DNA of 64,000 bases from Hexactinellida sp. DTS-2022 (taxonomy: Eukaryota; Porifera; Hexactinellida), in contig JAPNXP010000009.1 in NCBI GenBank assembly GCA_028753945.1, positions 6,324,001 to 6,388,000 of the forward strand, written 5' to 3'. Below, one piece after another: positions 41,153 through 50,276 of the stretch; position 1 is the stretch's first letter; every line of letters begins with the position of its first letter. The notes below the pieces were generated by a model that was not told where the DNA came from, made no database searches, and saw only the letters and a list, made by a program, of their open reading frames with translations. The position numbers were made by a program, and so were the translations under genes.

Positions 41153-44100
41153 ATGAAGAATCTCCAGTTACTTTATTGCGGGAGCTTTACCATCCCAAGG
41201 GGGGTATTCGCTATCGATGCTGACACAGGCGATGTGTGGTTAATAAGTGAGTCCCTTAAGCTGTTATGTTTCAAAGAGTTGGGATTGGTTTGCAAGGAAC
41301 ACGCGGACCTAGCCTTAGAAGCTAGTCTCGAGTCCTGTCGAGATATCGTCAGCTTTGACTTTGTGCTTGACTTGGAGTCCGCATATTTTGCTTTGAGAAA
41401 TGGGGAGATTTACAAGTTTTCAGTTGATGCTGAGGAACTAGATAACGTGGGCTCTGTTGCCTGCGGACTTGAGTGTGCAGTCTGGAGTCCTGACCAGGAG
41501 ATTATCGTGCTTGTGTCGAAGGAAGGCAAGGTTATTATGCTCAGTAAGAACTGTGAACCCATTTCTGAATGTAGTCTGTTGACTGGAGATTTTGGAGAAG
41601 CTAGTCCTGTGGTCCTGGGCTGGGGAAAGAGAGAAACCCAGTTCAAAGGCAAAGCTGGGAAATTCGCAGACTTGCAGGATAAAGACGGCCAAGAACCGGC
41701 CTGTAATCTGTCAAATGATGACAGGAGGGTCCGGGTAAGCTGGAGGGGAGATGGTCAGTTCTTTGCTGTTTCTTTCGTACACGTGTTTAAGGGTGTGAGG
41801 GAGGTGAAGATATTCACCCGTGAGTGCTCGCTCCACGCGACGAGCCAGTCTGTTGCTGGTCTTGGTCAATCCCTTTCTTGGAAACCTTCTGCTAACCTAA
41901 TCACCTCTAATCGCACCTCGCATAAAGAAGAGATTGTCTTCTTCGAAAAGAACGGGCTCCGGTATGGGGAATTCACTCTCCCCTATCCTGTGGGGGAGTA
42001 CGCCGTGAGAGAGGTAGAATGGAATTCTAACTCTTCGATACTATTGGTATTACTGGCGCCACTTGCTCGTAACACTAATACTCTCCTCCAGCTGTGGACC
42101 TGTAACAATGCTCACTGGTACCTTAAGCAGGAGATCTGCTTTCCATCTGCTGACACGCCCACTTTAGTCCAGTGGAACACCATACAAGCGAACACTCTGC
42201 ACATCCTCACACAGTCAGGTTCCTTTCTGACGTACGAGCTTATAAGTGTGGTATCCCAGAGCTCGGAGGTATCGCGTGATAGCGACAACTGGTTAGCAGT
42301 TATAGACGGGTCTCGTCTGCTGCTCTCGCCTTACCGGAGTCTCACAGTGCCGCCTCCCATGTCCAGCTGCTGCATAGAGCTGAGTAGACCCGTGTTAGAG
42401 GTTGTGTTCGGGAGGGGAGAGCTGAGAGGTAAGCTCCTGTGTCTGCTAGCTGACTGCTCACTGGTTGAGTTAGTCCATAGCAGATCAGAAGGGAATACAG
42501 GCGATAATGGATTCTTAGACAAGACGGGATCTTACCGTCTCTCTAAGGTATACCGCTTTAGAGATTTCTCTACTGACAGTGTAACCTATCATCAGATAAG
42601 GCATTTGCACTGGGTGTCTGGTCAGGTGCTGTTAGCCATATCCTATAGCCCTGAGGGGAAGGAACATAGAATAATACTTTGTAAGATCCTGTCAGAAGAG
42701 AACGAGATCATTATTCAATCCGCTCTTGTAACTGCTAAGCCAATTCTGACACTCACTCCGTGTACTGCTGCTCACAGCTTTGCTGTTGAGTTTACAGACG
42801 GAGAAGTGAATTGTGTGGCTTGTAGCGATGAGCTACTTTCCTTAGAACCATGGGTTAATCTGCCCTACCCATCACACCGAATCGCTACAGTCACTTTAGC
42901 AGGGAAGGAACACGTTTTAGGGCTCACAAACAATGGCAGATTGTTTATAGATGAGTTTGAGTTGTGTTCGAACGCGACCTCCTATTTCCTCCACAGCAGC
43001 TTCCTGCTCCTCACAACTAGCAATCACTTCTTGCACTCCCTCTCCCTGTCTGTCCCCCTGTCTCAGCTGACAGCTATCCCGCCTGCCCAGGCGCTATGCG
43101 CCGGTGACGCGGTGCGTAGAGTGGAGAGAGGCGCTGAGATCGTAACTGCAGTTAGCTTTGCGAGTAAGATTGTTCTTCAGATGCCACGAGGGAATCTGGA
43201 AGCGATTCACCCCCGCGCTCTGATCCTAGCCATAATCGGTAGCCTCCTAGACAGGAGAGAGTACGCAGCCGCTTTCACTGCTCTGCGCAGACATAGAATT
43301 AACATGAACGTATTCCATGACTACAATCCTGAGATGTTCATGAATTCTATTCCGGAGTTTATTAAAAAGGTGCATCAGCCACAATTCTTGAACATTTTCA
43401 TAACAGAGCTCTCTGACCAAGATATCTGTGCTACCATGTATCCTAATATGGAGAGGGTGGGCTCTGCTATTGAGACTAGCAATAAGGTTAATGATAAGGT
43501 TACCCTGGTGTGTGACGCTATTGTAGAAGCGTGTGAGAGAGCAGAAAACACGCAGCTGTACATTCTGCCTATTCTAACCGCATTAATTAAGAAGTCTCCC
43601 TCTCGGCTCGAGGAAGTACTCCTGCGCATTAAGAGCATACCCGGGGACAGCAGAACCTCGCAGGAAGACGCTCTGAAGTACGTCTCTCTGCTTATTGACA
43701 TGCAGCAGCTATACAACGTGGCGCTAGGCACTTATGACTTTGCGGTTATGCTGCTGGTAGCTCAGCAGTCTAACATGGACCCCAAGGAATACCTTCCTTT
43801 CCTGAATAACCTCAAATCAATGGAAGAGAATTATAGGAAGTATTGTATAGACTGCCACCTATCTAAATACGATAGCGCGTTGGTACACATTCTCCAATGC
43901 AGAGATCGCGAGGAGGAGTGCCTATCCTTTATCACAAAGCATGAGTTGTATATAAGAGCACTGCAAGATATACCCAAAGCAGGTGGCAAGCTTCTTGTGT
44001 CTGTTTCCCTTGCGTTCGGAGATTGGCTCTTCTCTAAGGAAAAGTACTCAGAAGCTGGGATTGTATTTATACAGGTCGGCGAGCTCCAATTAGCCCTCAA

Positions 44101-45049
44101 GGCCTTCAGAAAGAGTAATAACTGGCAGCGTGTGATGTCCATTTCACACCAACTGAGTTTATCGAAAGATGCACTGCTTGAGGTTGTCTATGAGCAGGTA
44201 GGCAGACTGAGAGACAGTAGCGACTTTGTATCAGCTGCTCTGATTTTATGCGAGTATACAGTGGATTACGAAGATGCCATTCTTATGCTGATAGAAGCGA
44301 ATATATTCAATGAGTCGCACCGACTTATCCATAAATACTCCCGAATGGATTTGCTAGAAACTCATTTGAAGCCTAAACTTGTAGAAGCTGCGAGTGCCAT
44401 TATTTCAATGCTAATCAAATCGAGGGCGGAAGTGGAGAAGTTCGTAGATCGACTTGAAATTGTGTTGAAGAGCAAACTTGAAAAGGAACAGAATTACTTC
44501 GAGGAGGGCGGGAACCCCAGAGACCAGGACTTTTTCTCGGAGCAGAGCAGCGTCACGGGACAGTCCGTGAGCTCCAAGGGCTCGAGGGGCAGCTCTAAGT
44601 CCTCCAGGAGCAGCAAGAATAGGAAGAAGCAAGAAAGGAAGAAATACCGACTGAAAGAAGGCAGCTCGCACGAAGACCTCGCTCTCCTGCAGGAGATAAG
44701 AGACATTGCACTCAGAGCGGACCAGATACAGGACGAGCTGAGTTCAATGTTAGACTTGCTAATAATCTCAAACGAAGTGGCTTTAGCGAGGGATCTGCAG
44801 CATGCTGCTCGGTCTACATTGACATATCTAGCTGCCACTATTCCTCAGACTTGGTACAAGCATAAACTGATGACAGTTGCTTTGTATTTGTGTCAGGAAG
44901 AAGGTGTTGTCTGCAGCCCCAACCTTTGTTCGGGTATTTTAAGCGTATTGAAGGAAGGGATCCTGCCCCTCACACAATCTGATACTGAAATATCAGAACC
45001 TTTAGTACGCAATGTAAAATGGGAAATTGATTATTTGCTAAGTTCATAG
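41153..45049 (+). CDS. ELP1: Elongator complex protein 1 (IKAP)
   Basis: Intronless, 1298 residues (human 1332); ATTAG lies six bases before the ATG. The N-terminal half forms two WD40 propellers; the rest is TPR-like. The C-terminal signature SSKNRKKQERKKYRLKEGSSHEDLALLQ corresponds to the conserved basic tRNA-binding motif. ELP1 scaffolds the Elongator complex that modifies wobble uridines of tRNAs (mcm5U) in the cytosol. No domain loss seen. A single 3.9-kb exon is notable because the gene is intron-rich in most animals (inferred). Confidence 0.94.
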   Translation: MKNLQLLYCGSFTIPRGVFAIDADTGDVWLISESLKLLCFKELGLVCKEHADLALEASLESCRDIVSFDFVLDLESAYFALRNGEIYKFSVDAEELDNVGSVACGLECAVWSPDQEIIVLVSKEGKVIMLSKNCEPISECSLLTGDFGEASPVVLGWGKRETQFKGKAGKFADLQDKDGQEPACNLSNDDRRVRVSWRGDGQFFAVSFVHVFKGVREVKIFTRECSLHATSQSVAGLGQSLSWKPSANLITSNRTSHKEEIVFFEKNGLRYGEFTLPYPVGEYAVREVEWNSNSSILLVLLAPLARNTNTLLQLWTCNNAHWYLKQEICFPSADTPTLVQWNTIQANTLHILTQSGSFLTYELISVVSQSSEVSRDSDNWLAVIDGSRLLLSPYRSLTVPPPMSSCCIELSRPVLEVVFGRGELRGKLLCLLADCSLVELVHSRSEGNTGDNGFLDKTGSYRLSKVYRFRDFSTDSVTYHQIRHLHWVSGQVLLAISYSPEGKEHRIILCKILSEENEIIIQSALVTAKPILTLTPCTAAHSFAVEFTDGEVNCVACSDELLSLEPWVNLPYPSHRIATVTLAGKEHVLGLTNNGRLFIDEFELCSNATSYFLHSSFLLLTTSNHFLHSLSLSVPLSQLTAIPPAQALCAGDAVRRVERGAEIVTAVSFASKIVLQMPRGNLEAIHPRALILAIIGSLLDRREYAAAFTALRRHRINMNVFHDYNPEMFMNSIPEFIKKVHQPQFLNIFITELSDQDICATMYPNMERVGSAIETSNKVNDKVTLVCDAIVEACERAENTQLYILPILTALIKKSPSRLEEVLLRIKSIPGDSRTSQEDALKYVSLLIDMQQLYNVALGTYDFAVMLLVAQQSNMDPKEYLPFLNNLKSMEENYRKYCIDCHLSKYDSALVHILQCRDREEECLSFITKHELYIRALQDIPKAGGKLLVSVSLAFGDWLFSKEKYSEAGIVFIQVGELQLALKAFRKSNNWQRVMSISHQLSLSKDALLEVVYEQVGRLRDSSDFVSAALILCEYTVDYEDAILMLIEANIFNESHRLIHKYSRMDLLETHLKPKLVEAASAIISMLIKSRAEVEKFVDRLEIVLKSKLEKEQNYFEEGGNPRDQDFFSEQSSVTGQSVSSKGSRGSSKSSRSSKNRKKQERKKYRLKEGSSHEDLALLQEIRDIALRADQIQDELSSMLDLLIISNEVALARDLQHAARSTLTYLAATIPQTWYKHKLMTVALYLCQEEGVVCSPNLCSGILSVLKEGILPLTQSDTEISEPLVRNVKWEIDYLLSS

Positions 45050-45184
45050 GTTTATAATATCACAAATTTTTGTGTTTATTCAATATATTGATCTGTATAC
45101 AATTCCCTAGTTAGAAAGTATTATCTTGTGCCAATCATTGGCTAGATTAAAGTCTTAAATACATAAAAGGTTTGTTGAATTAGA

Positions 45185-45646
45185 ATGGAAGCTAACTTCA
45201 CGAACAGTACTTGCGTCCAATTTGCAGCCTCATTTGTAACATATCAAGCTACCCTTTGGAGTTTTATAGTGATTTCGACTATTCTACTTATTTGTGGCAT
45301 TCTCATAATTCATTATCTATTGTGTAAGCAGCTGTGTTTTGACTTTGGTCCTTGGCATGGAAAACACTCCTTGTTCCCCCCGCGAAAAATAGCCCCAAGT
45401 GATGTGTTCAGAAATCCTAGTTTGCATGATTTGAAGGAAACAAGCGTGTTTACATTAGTTGAGAGTAACTTAGTTATCGCAAACGAAAGTAGAGAGCTTT
45501 CTATAACAAGAGAGACATATAAACAGCTAGAAGATAGAGACATATCCTATACATCATGTACGGAGAATATTTTCGTAAATAATTTTGAAGAGAGTATTGA
45601 AATAACTAACAGAGAATCCATTTTTGTGGCAGAGTCGGCCGATTGA
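45185..45646 (+). CDS. orphan single-pass membrane protein
   Basis: 153 residues, intronless, starting 135 nt after ELP1 with AATTAG one base before its ATG. A short N-glycosylatable N-terminus (NFTNSTC) precedes one hydrophobic segment (SFIVISTILLICGILIIHYLLC), then a juxtamembrane Cys pair and a hydrophilic acidic tail with several tyrosines and serines (FTLVESNLV, ITRETYKQLEDRDISY). The topology is probably N-out, C-in. I do not recognise a family. Close spacing to ELP1 suggests co-transcription or tight 3' processing. Confidence 0.6.
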   Translation: MEANFTNSTCVQFAASFVTYQATLWSFIVISTILLICGILIIHYLLCKQLCFDFGPWHGKHSLFPPRKIAPSDVFRNPSLHDLKETSVFTLVESNLVIANESRELSITRETYKQLEDRDISYTSCTENIFVNNFEESIEITNRESIFVAESAD

Positions 45647-45870
45647 TATTATGGCAACAGACACTTCTATAGTTTTACAGTTTTATATTTTGTAACATTT
45701 GTTTATTTATTATTTCCTTTTGATTTATATAAAATTTTAATTTACCCGATGCTGTTTATAATACAAGTTGTTGATGGTTCTTTCTGCAACTAACCCAAGA
45801 GGCTAGCTTCCACTCAGTGTAGGGTCTACTTGTAATTAGCTCTGTAAGGACGATCTTAAATTCTTTTTTT
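45647..45870. other. spacer upstream of cyclin promoter
   Basis: 3' flank of the orphan membrane-protein gene. Nothing further is recognised before the promoter elements at 45873. Confidence 0.5.
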
Positions 45871-45872
45871 AT

Positions 45873-46020
45873 CCAATTCGAGCGCCGAGAATGAAGAATC
45901 GTTTGCTTTGAATGGAAATGACCGACCAATCAGATCCTAGCAAGAATTTGCATTGAGACGACCCTAGCATTTCCAACGGTAATTATAAATACGAGAGATT
46001 TGAAACATATTCACATTAAT
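45873..46020 (+). promoter_or_regulatory. cyclin B promoter: CCAAT boxes, octamer, Myb site, TATA and CHR-like motifs
   Basis: CCAAT occurs at 45873-45877 and, as CCAATCA, at 45926-45932. An octamer ATTTGCAT lies at 45946-45953. CCAACGG, a Myb-type site, is at 45973-45979. A TATA box TATAAAT is at 45984-45990. TTTGAA, the cell-cycle homology region (CHR) core, occurs at 45907-45912 and 45999-46004. The order (CCAAT, Myb, TATA, CHR) resembles G2/M gene promoters, where NF-Y and the MuvB-Myb complex act. Transcription should start about 25-30 bases after the TATA box. Confidence 0.7.
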
Positions 46021-46099
46021 TTCTCAGTCCAGATTACAACAAGTACTTCGCAATCAGAACAATCTCAACCTATAACTTCACCAGTGAATACAATCAATC

Positions 46100-47101
46100 A
46101 TGCCAACAGTCGTTGTCCACAACCATGAAAACGTCCGTTCCATCCTCGGAAATGTTACAAACGAAATAAAACCGCAGGACGTTAAGGATAAGCTAATAGT
46201 TAAGCCACCCCAGCCATTAATTCCTTGCAAATCACCTGCGAATAATAACATACTCAACGCTCCTTTCCCCTGCGCCAATGAACTGAGGGACTTCTCAGAT
46301 ATATTTTCAGACCTCGAGTACAACCACGAGTACATCCTCGACATATACAACAACACGGCTAGACTCGAGCAGCGCTTCGTCCCTTCCGACTATTTCTCCA
46401 GCAATCAGCACCGAGTTACGGATAAGATGCGCACCATCCTAATAGAGTGGCTCGTACAGATACAAGAGGAATTCCAGCTATGCCACGAGACACTCTACAA
46501 AGCGGTTATTATGAAAGATCTGTATTTGTCCCGCACCACGGATTGCATCAAGATGGAGGAGTACCAGCTCGTGGGCGCCTGCTGCCTGTGGATCGCTGCC
46601 AAGTACGAGGAAATATATCCGCCCAACCTGTCCAACTTCTCTTCCCTCTGCGACAACATTTACTCCAAGCGCCGCTTCATGCAGATGGAGAGAGACATCA
46701 TGCGGACCCTCGACTTCCAGCTGTACATGCCAGTCCCGTACACGCTGACCCGCGTGCTCAACAAGATCGTGGATGGAAACATGGCTCTCCTCACGCTAGC
46801 GCGCTACATATGCGAGCTCACGCTTGTCAACTTCGACTGCTGCCAATTCCAGTCTTCGAGAGTAGCTACCTCTTGTTTCTACATCGCGCTGAAAATGTTC
46901 CATCACGAGTGGTCGCAAAAGCTCCAGGAGTTCACAGGGTACAGTCCCATCTCGCTAAAACCGGAAATAGTCAAGCTGAACGAAATTCTACACGACTCCT
47001 TCCTGAACAAGAAAAAGACACAAATTCGATTGAAATACGTCCATCCTGTGTTCTTCAAGGTTGCACAAAAATCTCCCCTGCCAACATCTTCTCTCTTCTA
47101 A
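46100..47101 (+). CDS. CCNB: mitotic cyclin, B type
   Basis: Intronless, 333 residues. The N-terminus carries RSILGNVTN, a perfect RxxLxxxxN destruction box for APC/C ubiquitination. The cyclin box opens MRTILIEWLVQIQEEF and continues LVGACCLWIAAKYEEIYPP, MERDIMRTLDFQLYMPVPYTL and a second cyclin fold ending in ALKMFHHEW. Cyclin B activates CDK1 at entry to mitosis. The promoter elements described upstream fit G2/M control. Unlike most genes here the ATG has no YAG close by; the nearest CAG is 15 bases away. B rather than A or B3 is my preference but is not certain. Confidence 0.9.
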   Translation: MPTVVVHNHENVRSILGNVTNEIKPQDVKDKLIVKPPQPLIPCKSPANNNILNAPFPCANELRDFSDIFSDLEYNHEYILDIYNNTARLEQRFVPSDYFSSNQHRVTDKMRTILIEWLVQIQEEFQLCHETLYKAVIMKDLYLSRTTDCIKMEEYQLVGACCLWIAAKYEEIYPPNLSNFSSLCDNIYSKRRFMQMERDIMRTLDFQLYMPVPYTLTRVLNKIVDGNMALLTLARYICELTLVNFDCCQFQSSRVATSCFYIALKMFHHEWSQKLQEFTGYSPISLKPEIVKLNEILHDSFLNKKKTQIRLKYVHPVFFKVAQKSPLPTSSLF

Positions 47102-47288
47102 TGGTTTTGATTGGTTGTCATTTGCTTCTGACGCTATGTACATTCGAACAACTAACACTGGACTGCTTGATTTCAATTAAACCTTACAACATGGTTGTAC
47201 AATTAACTGCTTTTAATTTACGGGTTAATTGGGACTTTATATAGTAACTTATATTCAACGGGGTTAATTCAGTTATTATGTAGAGCAA

Positions 47289-48191
47289 ATGGCAAATACT
47301 AGGGATACCGTTAGCTATACCCCTTGGGCACCTGATGTATTTGAGAGTTCTCAGGATTTTAACTTGGACACGGTCATTAGAGCTAGCTTGTACCGTGATT
47401 ATACCATAAGTGTAGCTAAGCCCACACATCTCGCAGAGACTAATAGGCCCCCCAAACCTAGACCTGCCGACTTGCATTACAACGTCCCGCCAGTATATCG
47501 GGACAACATCAACCTGTTAAAACACGCCAGGGCAGTCCATTCCCACAACCTACACATACAATCTAAAGCAACCTCTGATCCCATTCCTAAGTATACGGAC
47601 CTAGCGCAGCCCCCCATACCCCAGTTAAAGGTAACTCACTCAACTGACAATGTCGGCTTTACCCAGACACACCCTAGATTCGATGAAAACACAATTTACT
47701 TGATCTCTAAAAAGGCAGCGTCGCTAACGCTCCTACATGCAGGTTTCACTCACGCGAAGTCCTCTGCACTGAATACATTAGTAGACGCACTGGTTACGTA
47801 CTTGAGTAAATTCGGTGCAGTTCTCAAGTCAAACTACCAGCCAGATGAGGAATCCGATTCGTTACAGGATTGTGTAGATCCGCTGGAACAAACGCTAATA
47901 GAATTGGGAACTGATGGCTACGCGGGACTATTCGAGTTCTGGCAGGAGAATATTATTTCCTACCGCCAGAAGCTAGCAATAGCTGACACTAAGCTGCAAC
48001 ACACACAAGACGGGCTAATCCGTAGAGCCACTGAAGACAGTGAGCCGTCCGAAGCCGCCCCTGCTGTGGAGATGAGCAGCATCGAGGTAGCGGCGCACGG
48101 GTCCCTGCTGGAGGACTCCCAGGGCTCAAACGAGTCCCTGTATTCCGACGAGAAACCCGCCAACCCCTCTAAGAGAATTAGACTTAGCTGA
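47289..48191 (+). CDS. SUPT7L-like STAGA/SAGA subunit
   Basis: Intronless, 300 residues, 187 nt after the cyclin gene; TGTAG is five bases before the ATG. A histone-fold (bromodomain-associated) region lies at about residues 135-175: LISKKAASLTLLHAGFTHAKSSALNTLVDALVTYLSKFG. The C-terminus has GYAGLFEFWQENI and an acidic, lysine/arginine-ended tail (KRIRLS), probably nuclear. SUPT7L is the human homologue of yeast Spt7 in the SAGA/STAGA histone acetyltransferase complex, where its histone fold pairs with a TAF. TAF3 or TAF8 would be alternatives, but neither the PHD finger nor the typical TAF8 extension is present. Confidence 0.72.
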   Translation: MANTRDTVSYTPWAPDVFESSQDFNLDTVIRASLYRDYTISVAKPTHLAETNRPPKPRPADLHYNVPPVYRDNINLLKHARAVHSHNLHIQSKATSDPIPKYTDLAQPPIPQLKVTHSTDNVGFTQTHPRFDENTIYLISKKAASLTLLHAGFTHAKSSALNTLVDALVTYLSKFGAVLKSNYQPDEESDSLQDCVDPLEQTLIELGTDGYAGLFEFWQENIISYRQKLAIADTKLQHTQDGLIRRATEDSEPSEAAPAVEMSSIEVAAHGSLLEDSQGSNESLYSDEKPANPSKRIRLS

Positions 48192-48310
48192 CACTTTAAA
48201 TCTAACATAATAAATTAATTAATTAGTAATTAATTTAACAATCATTATGCAATCAATATACAGTATCTATGCTGTAGTAGCTACTGATAGTTGCAAGACT
48301 TTAGAGTTAA

Positions 48311-48721
48311 TCAATTAATGCACTGAATGTGAGATACCTTCATTGAGATCCATTGAAGATTCTCTTGGTAAAATGTAATTTCTGCATTGAGGTCCTTTTT
48401 TTCCAATTTTAAGTTCTCTCTTTCAAACATCGCTACTCTCAAGTCGATTTCCAGAATTGCGATTTCTTTCTTGAGCTTTTGTGTGTGTTTTATCGATGCC
48501 CCCTTAGCCTTCTCGCTCCTTCTGATTTCCTTAACTGCAGCTCTGAATTGGTCCCCTACGGACCAGTTTTGTTCCACTTTCCTAATTTCCTTATCAAGAC
48601 TCGTCACACTCATCGAGCGTACCTGCGTCGGGTGTAGTATCTTTCTATAGTTATTCATGTTATTTTCCTTTAAGGTTTGATAAATTAAATATTCAGGAAT
48701 TTTAGGGTTGAAAATCGACAT
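48311..48721 (-). CDS. orphan coiled-coil protein
   Basis: 136 residues, transcribed away from HSPA13 with 253 nt between starts. From residue 42 onwards the protein is almost all heptad-like (DKEIRKVEQNWSV ... KLKKEIAILEIDLRVAMFERENLKLEKKDLNAEI). The N-terminal part, FNPKIPEYLIYQTLKENNMN, is compact. No family recognised; the pattern resembles small ciliary or centrosomal coiled-coil proteins, which is only a guess. Confidence 0.55.
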   Translation of the reverse strand: MSIFNPKIPEYLIYQTLKENNMNNYRKILHPTQVRSMSVTSLDKEIRKVEQNWSVGDQFRAAVKEIRRSEKAKGASIKHTQKLKKEIAILEIDLRVAMFERENLKLEKKDLNAEITFYQENLQWISMKVSHIQCIN

Positions 48722-48974
48722 TTTAAGAAATTTGGGATGTGGTTGTACAAATTCCTTTATATAATGGGCAATTTTGCCCCGAAATTTATTTTTGACGTTA
48801 CATATTCATTTGAACATATACCAACGTTTTACATCAAACTAAACTGAATTACACTATCTTTATGTAGCATTAGTTGTAAAAATACTAATTGTATTAACTT
48901 ATGTTATTATTTGTTTATTGCTAAGCATTTGAATGAATATAAATTAAATTATCCTTTTTCTTGCTAGATAACTA

Positions 48975-50276
48975 ATGGGCGCAAACACACTCATAAGCAC
49001 GATCGGCGGAATAATACTTGCGCTCATTCTCGGAGGCTACTTCGGACACCCCTACCTCCCTGCTCCAAAGCCCCTGGTGTTCGCAATCGACCTCGGCACG
49101 ACCTACTCTAGTGCGGCTATTTTCAGGCCAGGGCTAGGAGAGGTAGAGGTGATTTCCGTACAGAAGGCATCTAGCATTCCAAGCGTGATAGCGGTTACTG
49201 CGGAGTCCGTCCTGGTGGGCTACCCCGCGCTGCAGCAAATAGAAAAGAACCCCAAACACACGTTCTACGACGCTAAGAGATTCATTGGGAAGAAGATAGC
49301 TAGAGATGAGCATGACGTCATGAGATCTAGATACATGTTTGATTTTGATATCATGGCGGGATCCATTATGTTTAAGCTACCGTCCATTCACCCGCTTGGC
49401 TCCGGCAAGTTGTATCTCACCCCGCAAGAGATGAGCTCTATGATAATCAGTCTACTCAAGTCCTCCGTACAACAACACCTGCTCTCCTACAGTCTGAATA
49501 AAGTAGTGCTGGCCCTGCCTGCGGAATTTGACGCTGAGCAGCGCAGAGCTACAATTGAAGCTGCGAATCTCTCCGACTTGGAAGTGCTGGCTGTGATAAG
49601 CGAGCCCACGGCCGCGGCTCTGGCTTACGGGCTGGACAAGCAGGCCGGGGTGGGGTCCATCGTGGTGGTGGATCTGGGGGGAGGGACCCTCGACGTGTCT
49701 CTGCTCGAGAAGAGAGCCGCTACTTTCTACACGGTGGCCATAGCCGGAAATAACCACCTGGGGGGACAGGACTTCACAGACAGAATAACTAGATTCGTGT
49801 TGTCTCAGATCGGAGGCGGGTTGAGTGCGGAGGTAATACAGGAAGCGAAGCGGGAGGCTGAGTTGGTGAAGTTAGTTCTGACTAACAAGACGACTGCCGT
49901 GTTCAGTCTTAACTCCGAAGGGATTAGGTATAGTGTAGAGATAAGCAGGAGAGAGTTCGAGAGGATGAATGAGGATCTGTTTGATAAGATTACTGAACCT
50001 ATTAGAATGGTGTTAGATTTCGCAGAAATGACGACTGGAGATGTAGACGAGGTTATTCTGGTCGGAGGCTCGACTCGGATCCCTCGAGTGAGAGAACTCA
50101 TCAGCGAGTTCTTCCAAGGAATGCGACTAGACACGTCTGTGGACCCCGAGCTGGCGGTGGTCAGGGGGCTCGCTCTGCACGCGGGGGTAGTCAGCGGGTC
50201 CTGGCCTCTCCGAGTGGCGGCTATCGACGTGCCTGCCTCAGTCGAGAAGTTGGAAATAGAAAGTGGCAGAGTTTGA
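48975..50276 (+). CDS. HSPA13: HSP70-family ATPase-only chaperone (HSPA13/STCH)
   Basis: Intronless, 433 residues; GCTAG lies seven bases before the ATG. An N-terminal hydrophobic signal/anchor (TLISTIGGIILALILGGYFG) precedes the actin-like ATPase domain: AIDLGTTYSSAAIF, SEPTAAALAYGLD, VVDLGGGTLDVSLLE and ILVGGSTRIPRVREL. The protein ends where the substrate-binding domain would begin, exactly as in HSPA13 (human 471 residues), a microsome-associated ATPase. HSPA13 is the best match; ER BiP and HSC70 are excluded by the missing C-terminal half. Confidence 0.93.
   Translation: MGANTLISTIGGIILALILGGYFGHPYLPAPKPLVFAIDLGTTYSSAAIFRPGLGEVEVISVQKASSIPSVIAVTAESVLVGYPALQQIEKNPKHTFYDAKRFIGKKIARDEHDVMRSRYMFDFDIMAGSIMFKLPSIHPLGSGKLYLTPQEMSSMIISLLKSSVQQHLLSYSLNKVVLALPAEFDAEQRRATIEAANLSDLEVLAVISEPTAAALAYGLDKQAGVGSIVVVDLGGGTLDVSLLEKRAATFYTVAIAGNNHLGGQDFTDRITRFVLSQIGGGLSAEVIQEAKREAELVKLVLTNKTTAVFSLNSEGIRYSVEISRREFERMNEDLFDKITEPIRMVLDFAEMTTGDVDEVILVGGSTRIPRVRELISEFFQGMRLDTSVDPELAVVRGLALHAGVVSGSWPLRVAAIDVPASVEKLEIESGRV

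Noticed and set aside
46447..47244. 265-codon frame overlapping cyclin B in another frame
   Set aside because: It is a shadow of a conserved cyclin gene; its residues show low-complexity composition and no domain.
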